In this document: piece after piece, positions 60,903 through 64,000 of the stretch | How positions within the stretch are numbered: position 1 is the first letter of the stretch | How the letters are laid out: every line of letters begins with the position of its first letter | NCBI GenBank assembly: GCA_963210315.1 | Contig: OY723266.1 | Span: 434,001-498,000, forward strand | Direction: 5' to 3' | DNA from: Rhynchopus euleeides | Lineage: Eukaryota > Euglenozoa > Diplonemea > Diplonemida > Diplonemidae | DNA length: 64,000 nucleotides | The notes under the pieces: model-generated | The model's database searches: none | What the model was told of the DNA's origin: nothing | Seen by the model: only the letters and a program-made list of their open reading frames with translations | Translations under genes and position numbers: made by a program

Positions 60903-63384
60903 TATGCATTGGCATGCACCTGATACCTCGTCTGCGATGGGACATATCGAGAAGCCAGGCGATCCGTGGATTGTCATTAGTTGCCGCCTGGCTCGATCGA
61001 TATTGAGGACATACAGGTGGCCCATAGAGAAGACTTGTCATCCCGGGGGAGGGTGGTGGGATAACCCGTAGATGCAGTCTTCTCGCAACGCTTTGTTGTT
61101 CATTTTGACCCCGAAAGGTCATGTACCACGGATCACTACACATGTGAATTATTTCCATCTGTGATTTTCATCATGCTATTGGAAAGGACACATCGCCCGA
61201 ATTTGCGAAACGTCAAAGTGAAGCAAGCAAAGCCCCTTCCTTCCGTCATCATAGGTGGGCGGTCAAAAGCCTATTTTTTTTAAAGGTTTGGAGTGTGATG
61301 TCACGATGCGCAGCACTCCGAGAGCTGCCGATCTTTGTTTGTTTGGAATATGCTAGTCTCCTGTATCAGATGTAGGTGTTGCAGAAGGGAACAGATCCAT
61401 CATGGGAGGAACGAAGTGTCGGTGAGTTCACAGGATCCTGCAGGGCGGGTGGGAGGTCGAAAAACTATTTGGTTCTGTACCGAGGTACGTTGATCGAACC
61501 AAATGCGGGTTCTCCAACCCGGTCGTGGAGGTTGACTAGCCGATAATAAAAGAACCTTCAATTCCGGCTTTCCCTCAAAATGTGGGTGCCTGCATTGAAA
61601 GTTACCTTTATTATCGAGGGTCAACTCCAGCTTGTTGATGTTTCGGATCTCTCTATCCTCAACATCCTTTACCACACACGTAAGGTTGTTCCAACATATT
61701 GATAGACATCTTTCGGTATGCACATCCATCAAGATAATACATATATGCATTGGCATGCACCTGATACCTCGTCTGCGATGGGACATATCGAGAAGCCAGG
61801 CGGTCCGTGGATTGTCATTAGTTGCCGCCTGGCTCGATCGATATTGAGGACATACAGGTGGCCCATAGAGAAGACTTGTCATCCCTTCGCTGCTCTCTAT
61901 GGGCGACCTGATCCCATCGCAGTCTCGCTCATACAAGGGAGTAGCGCAGTAGTCATCAGGTGTTGTCAGGGTCGGGATCTGGCCTTGAGACATCCGATCT
62001 CCAGCAGACGTAGTCGGCGGTTGTAGTCCAGACCCATGTGTCTCAACGCAGGATGCAGGAGTAGTAGATACCATCCTGCGTTGTGATATCGCACCGATCG
62101 CGTGGGTCACATTGTCGGTCTGCGCAGGCTGCAGGCTTAGCGGACAGTTGGGACAGCTGATGAACTCTGTGGTGGCGAAGCGGTTGGTCCACGATCGTTC
62201 AGCGGGGCATGTGGGAGGATATATGGGTATCATCGATCTGGATCCAGTCTAGTGTATTAGCGCCGGCTGTAGTATCTCCGAGAAGTTCACTGTCGTCGGT
62301 CAGCTGGGGAGCAGTATTTTCCGCGCATCGATATGTAGGATAGAGTCGTCGTCTGGACGGGCTCGTCGACATTCGACGTAAACAGGGATTATGTTAGTCT
62401 GACGGTCATACCACGTAGGGTCGATCTGAGAGGTCCGTTCGCCCAGGTGACCGCGTGATTCATGCACCGTTGTCCAGGCCCCGCGCAGTCGTCTCAGAGA
62501 GCAGGAAGCGTCCACCGACGAACTGTCAATCGCAGACAACTTCGCCAGTTCGCACCAGGTATGGGTGCGATGTTTTCATCAGCTTCTGATCATCATGATG
62601 TAGTGGCGGTAATTCGTATTGTATCGCTACTCGGCTTCTTGCGCCTGGGCCTTCGCAGACAGCAGGGCGCGTACGGATGGCGGAGTTCACACCGGACGCA
62701 GGGTTGACGAAGGCCACCATGGAGGCATCTCCAATGATTTTCACTTCATAGCCTATGCAGGCCTGCATGAGACAGCGGATCGTGTGGGTTGACATGGTAC
62801 GCTTCACGCCTCTCATATCGGCGTTGCGGAGCGCACATCGGTGAATACACTCGTCACATCACCCAGCTTTGTATCGGGGGCCACGACGCGGGCAGATTCG
62901 GCGTGAACGCAGGCATCAGCAGCTGTTTTGCGAGGTCCCTCTTAAGCTGAATGTGTTTGACACGGTGACGAAGGGGTCAACACACGTAGGTCCGTTTCGA
63001 GTCCTTCGAGACAAGGCCCCCGGGTGCTGCGATGCGGAGTATCTGCTCGTCTGCTGTCTATCCTCATCACCTCCGTGCACCTGAGGGTTCCTTGCAGAAA
63101 CTCGGTATACAGGGATCCAAATTGCTGCGCAGTGGCTTGGTGTCGAGCATGTCGCTAGGCCTGCCATGCCTCCCGGCGGGTGCTTCCTTACTCATGCGCC
63201 GGGTTGACCTTTTCGCTGTCGTCCGCAGCTTCGGGCTTGTCGTGGCCGAGAGTGCACTGCTGGTCGCCGCTGGCTCATTGTGGTGGGAGTATCTAGTGCA
63301 GCGGGTGCACTGGCTCAAACCATCAGCGCATCAGCGCAGGGGGGGTAGGGGGGGGGGGGGGGGGTGGGGTGGTACCACACCTGC
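60903..63384. other. probable rDNA spacer downstream of LSU rRNA
   Basis: Lies 3' of the minus-strand LSU. It includes the right half of the interrupted duplication (60,903-61,043), its intact partner (61,604-61,885) and an inverted pair GCCCATAGAGA/TCTCTATGGGC near 61,860-61,905. Minus-strand frames at 61,400-62,233 and 62,526-62,816 are open but not recognised. Composition is less GC-rich than the gene block. A G-run marks 63,347-63,364. Confidence 0.55.
61604..61885. repeat. intact (empty-site) copy of the spacer duplication
   Basis: Equals 57,317-57,455 joined to 60,903-61,043 with one TA at the join, showing the pre-insertion state of the pogo-like element. Confidence 0.93.
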
Positions 63385-63803
63385 CTAGACACACCCGTAG
63401 CCCAGCCAAGCAAGCTTGACTGGGGGAACCGTAGGAACCGGCCATAAGGCTCAAACCCTCGGAACAACAAGGCTCCTCGAAGTGTTACGCCCGCCGGACC
63501 ATTCGGACTCGTATAGACCCGGTTGGAAGCACGGAGTCTGGATGTGAACTAGGAAGATAGCCATTCGCCGAAGCTAGACTTGGCCCGATAAACTCATGTG
63601 CCCTGACAAAGTCACGTATGTCTCTAGACTGGGTTCTGGCTTAGAGGCGTTCAGCCATAATCCATCCAGTGGTAGCATCACGGCACTGTCCGATCGGACA
63701 ACCGTAGATACCAGGGACTAGAAATGGGAGTTCCTCTCGTACTACCCCATATTGCTGTCGACATACGCCGGCTCGAGGAGCTCTCTCTCCATCAGTAGGG
63801 TAA

Positions 63804-63847
<44 letters not shown>

Positions 63848-63872
63848 GTTAGTGGGTGAACTGCCAGTTCTG
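63385..63872 (-). rRNA. large-subunit rRNA, 3' part
   Basis: Reverse complement matches conserved LSU 3'-domain sequence in order: GTTCACCCACTAACAGGGAA, GTGAGCTGGGTTTAGACCG, TTTTACCCTACTGATG, the sarcin-ricin loop AGTACGAGAGGAAC (63,733-63,746) and CTGAACGCCTCTAAGCCAG (near 63,655). The 3' end, about 63,385, is estimated from the usual distance of about 250 nt after that last block. Recognisable LSU begins abruptly at about 63,872. Confidence 0.9.
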
Positions 63873-64000
63873 TGCCGGTTCTGTGCCAGGTCTGTGCCAG
63901 TTCTGGGGGCCCTTAAGGAATCCTTCGAGAAATGTACCCTGGGGAAATGGTAGCTAACTTGGCCCCAACATGGGGCTGATCCTCGCAATCCTGACGGCCT
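63873..64000 (-). other. non-LSU sequence abutting the rRNA: possible LSU internal spacer
   Basis: Where the 80-100 nt before GTTCACCC should be conserved, the minus strand instead reads four 11-bp units of the form CAGAMCYGGCA (63,873-63,915), then unrecognised sequence to the window edge. An internal transcribed spacer, an insertion, or a truncated rDNA copy are all possible. Confidence 0.5.

Noticed and set aside
61400..62233. Minus-strand 277-residue frame as a spacer gene
   Set aside because: It crosses the duplicated spacer, whose other copy is not open in the same way, and has no recognisable motif.
62526..62816. Minus-strand frame as a retroelement capsid or protease
   Set aside because: No catalytic or zinc-knuckle motif; too short to claim.

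Overview
The window looks like GC-rich nuclear DNA of a free-living flagellated protist, most likely a euglenozoan and perhaps a diplonemid. Four observations point there. Every host protein gene I can support, and the large-subunit rRNA, lies on the minus strand, as expected of a one-directional polycistronic gene array. The coiled-coil protein at 27.3-29.7 kb ends in repeated RLY motifs of the kind common in kinetoplastid flagellar proteins. The ER Hsp70 ends in EPDL, close to the MDDL of trypanosome BiP. The recognisable LSU rRNA stops abruptly in a place that suits a fragmented LSU. A few short conventional GT-AG introns, a TTAGGG-type repeat and many DNA transposons argue against a trypanosomatid. 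This is inference; no species marker was read.

Layout. 1-8.2 kb: 5' part of NOP56, a small two-exon probable mitochondrial protein, a cut-and-paste element (K) and a SAM-domain protein. 8.4-22.3 kb: a nest of DNA transposons. One element (F, about 1.46 kb, GGAGG ends, 3-bp target duplication) has been split by three groups of later insertions. They are E (a telomere-like array), D and A2 (A2 contains B, which contains the pogo-derived MITE C); G (a broken zinc-finger gene); and L (hAT-like). An uninterrupted F at 36.76-38.22 kb, in opposite orientation, shows how the pieces join.

22.8-35.8 kb: a compact gene block with a small membrane protein, BiP, a coiled-coil RLY protein, an ABCG half-transporter, a TMEM256/DUF423 membrane protein and a small beta-rich protein. 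36.7-42.5 kb: a second nest, bounded by a hAT-like element (J) with an exact 8-bp target duplication and holding F2, H and I.

42.7-53 kb: two large genes, a low-complexity protein with a possible SHIPPO-like C-terminus and a 1.5-kcodon secreted Cys-rich repeat protein with one in-frame TAG. Their upstream regions share duplicated sequence. 53-64 kb: repeats, then a complete pogo/Fot-like transposon (57,456-60,900). It sits in one copy of a duplicated spacer whose other copy is the empty site. Last come LSU rRNA spacer and the 3' part of LSU rRNA.

The host genes are mostly housekeeping (snoRNP core, ER chaperone, transporter) with flagellate-type structural proteins; no pathway links them. 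The striking content is the mobile DNA. Most families have short terminal repeats followed by arrays of a private short palindromic word, and in element E that word is the telomere repeat itself.
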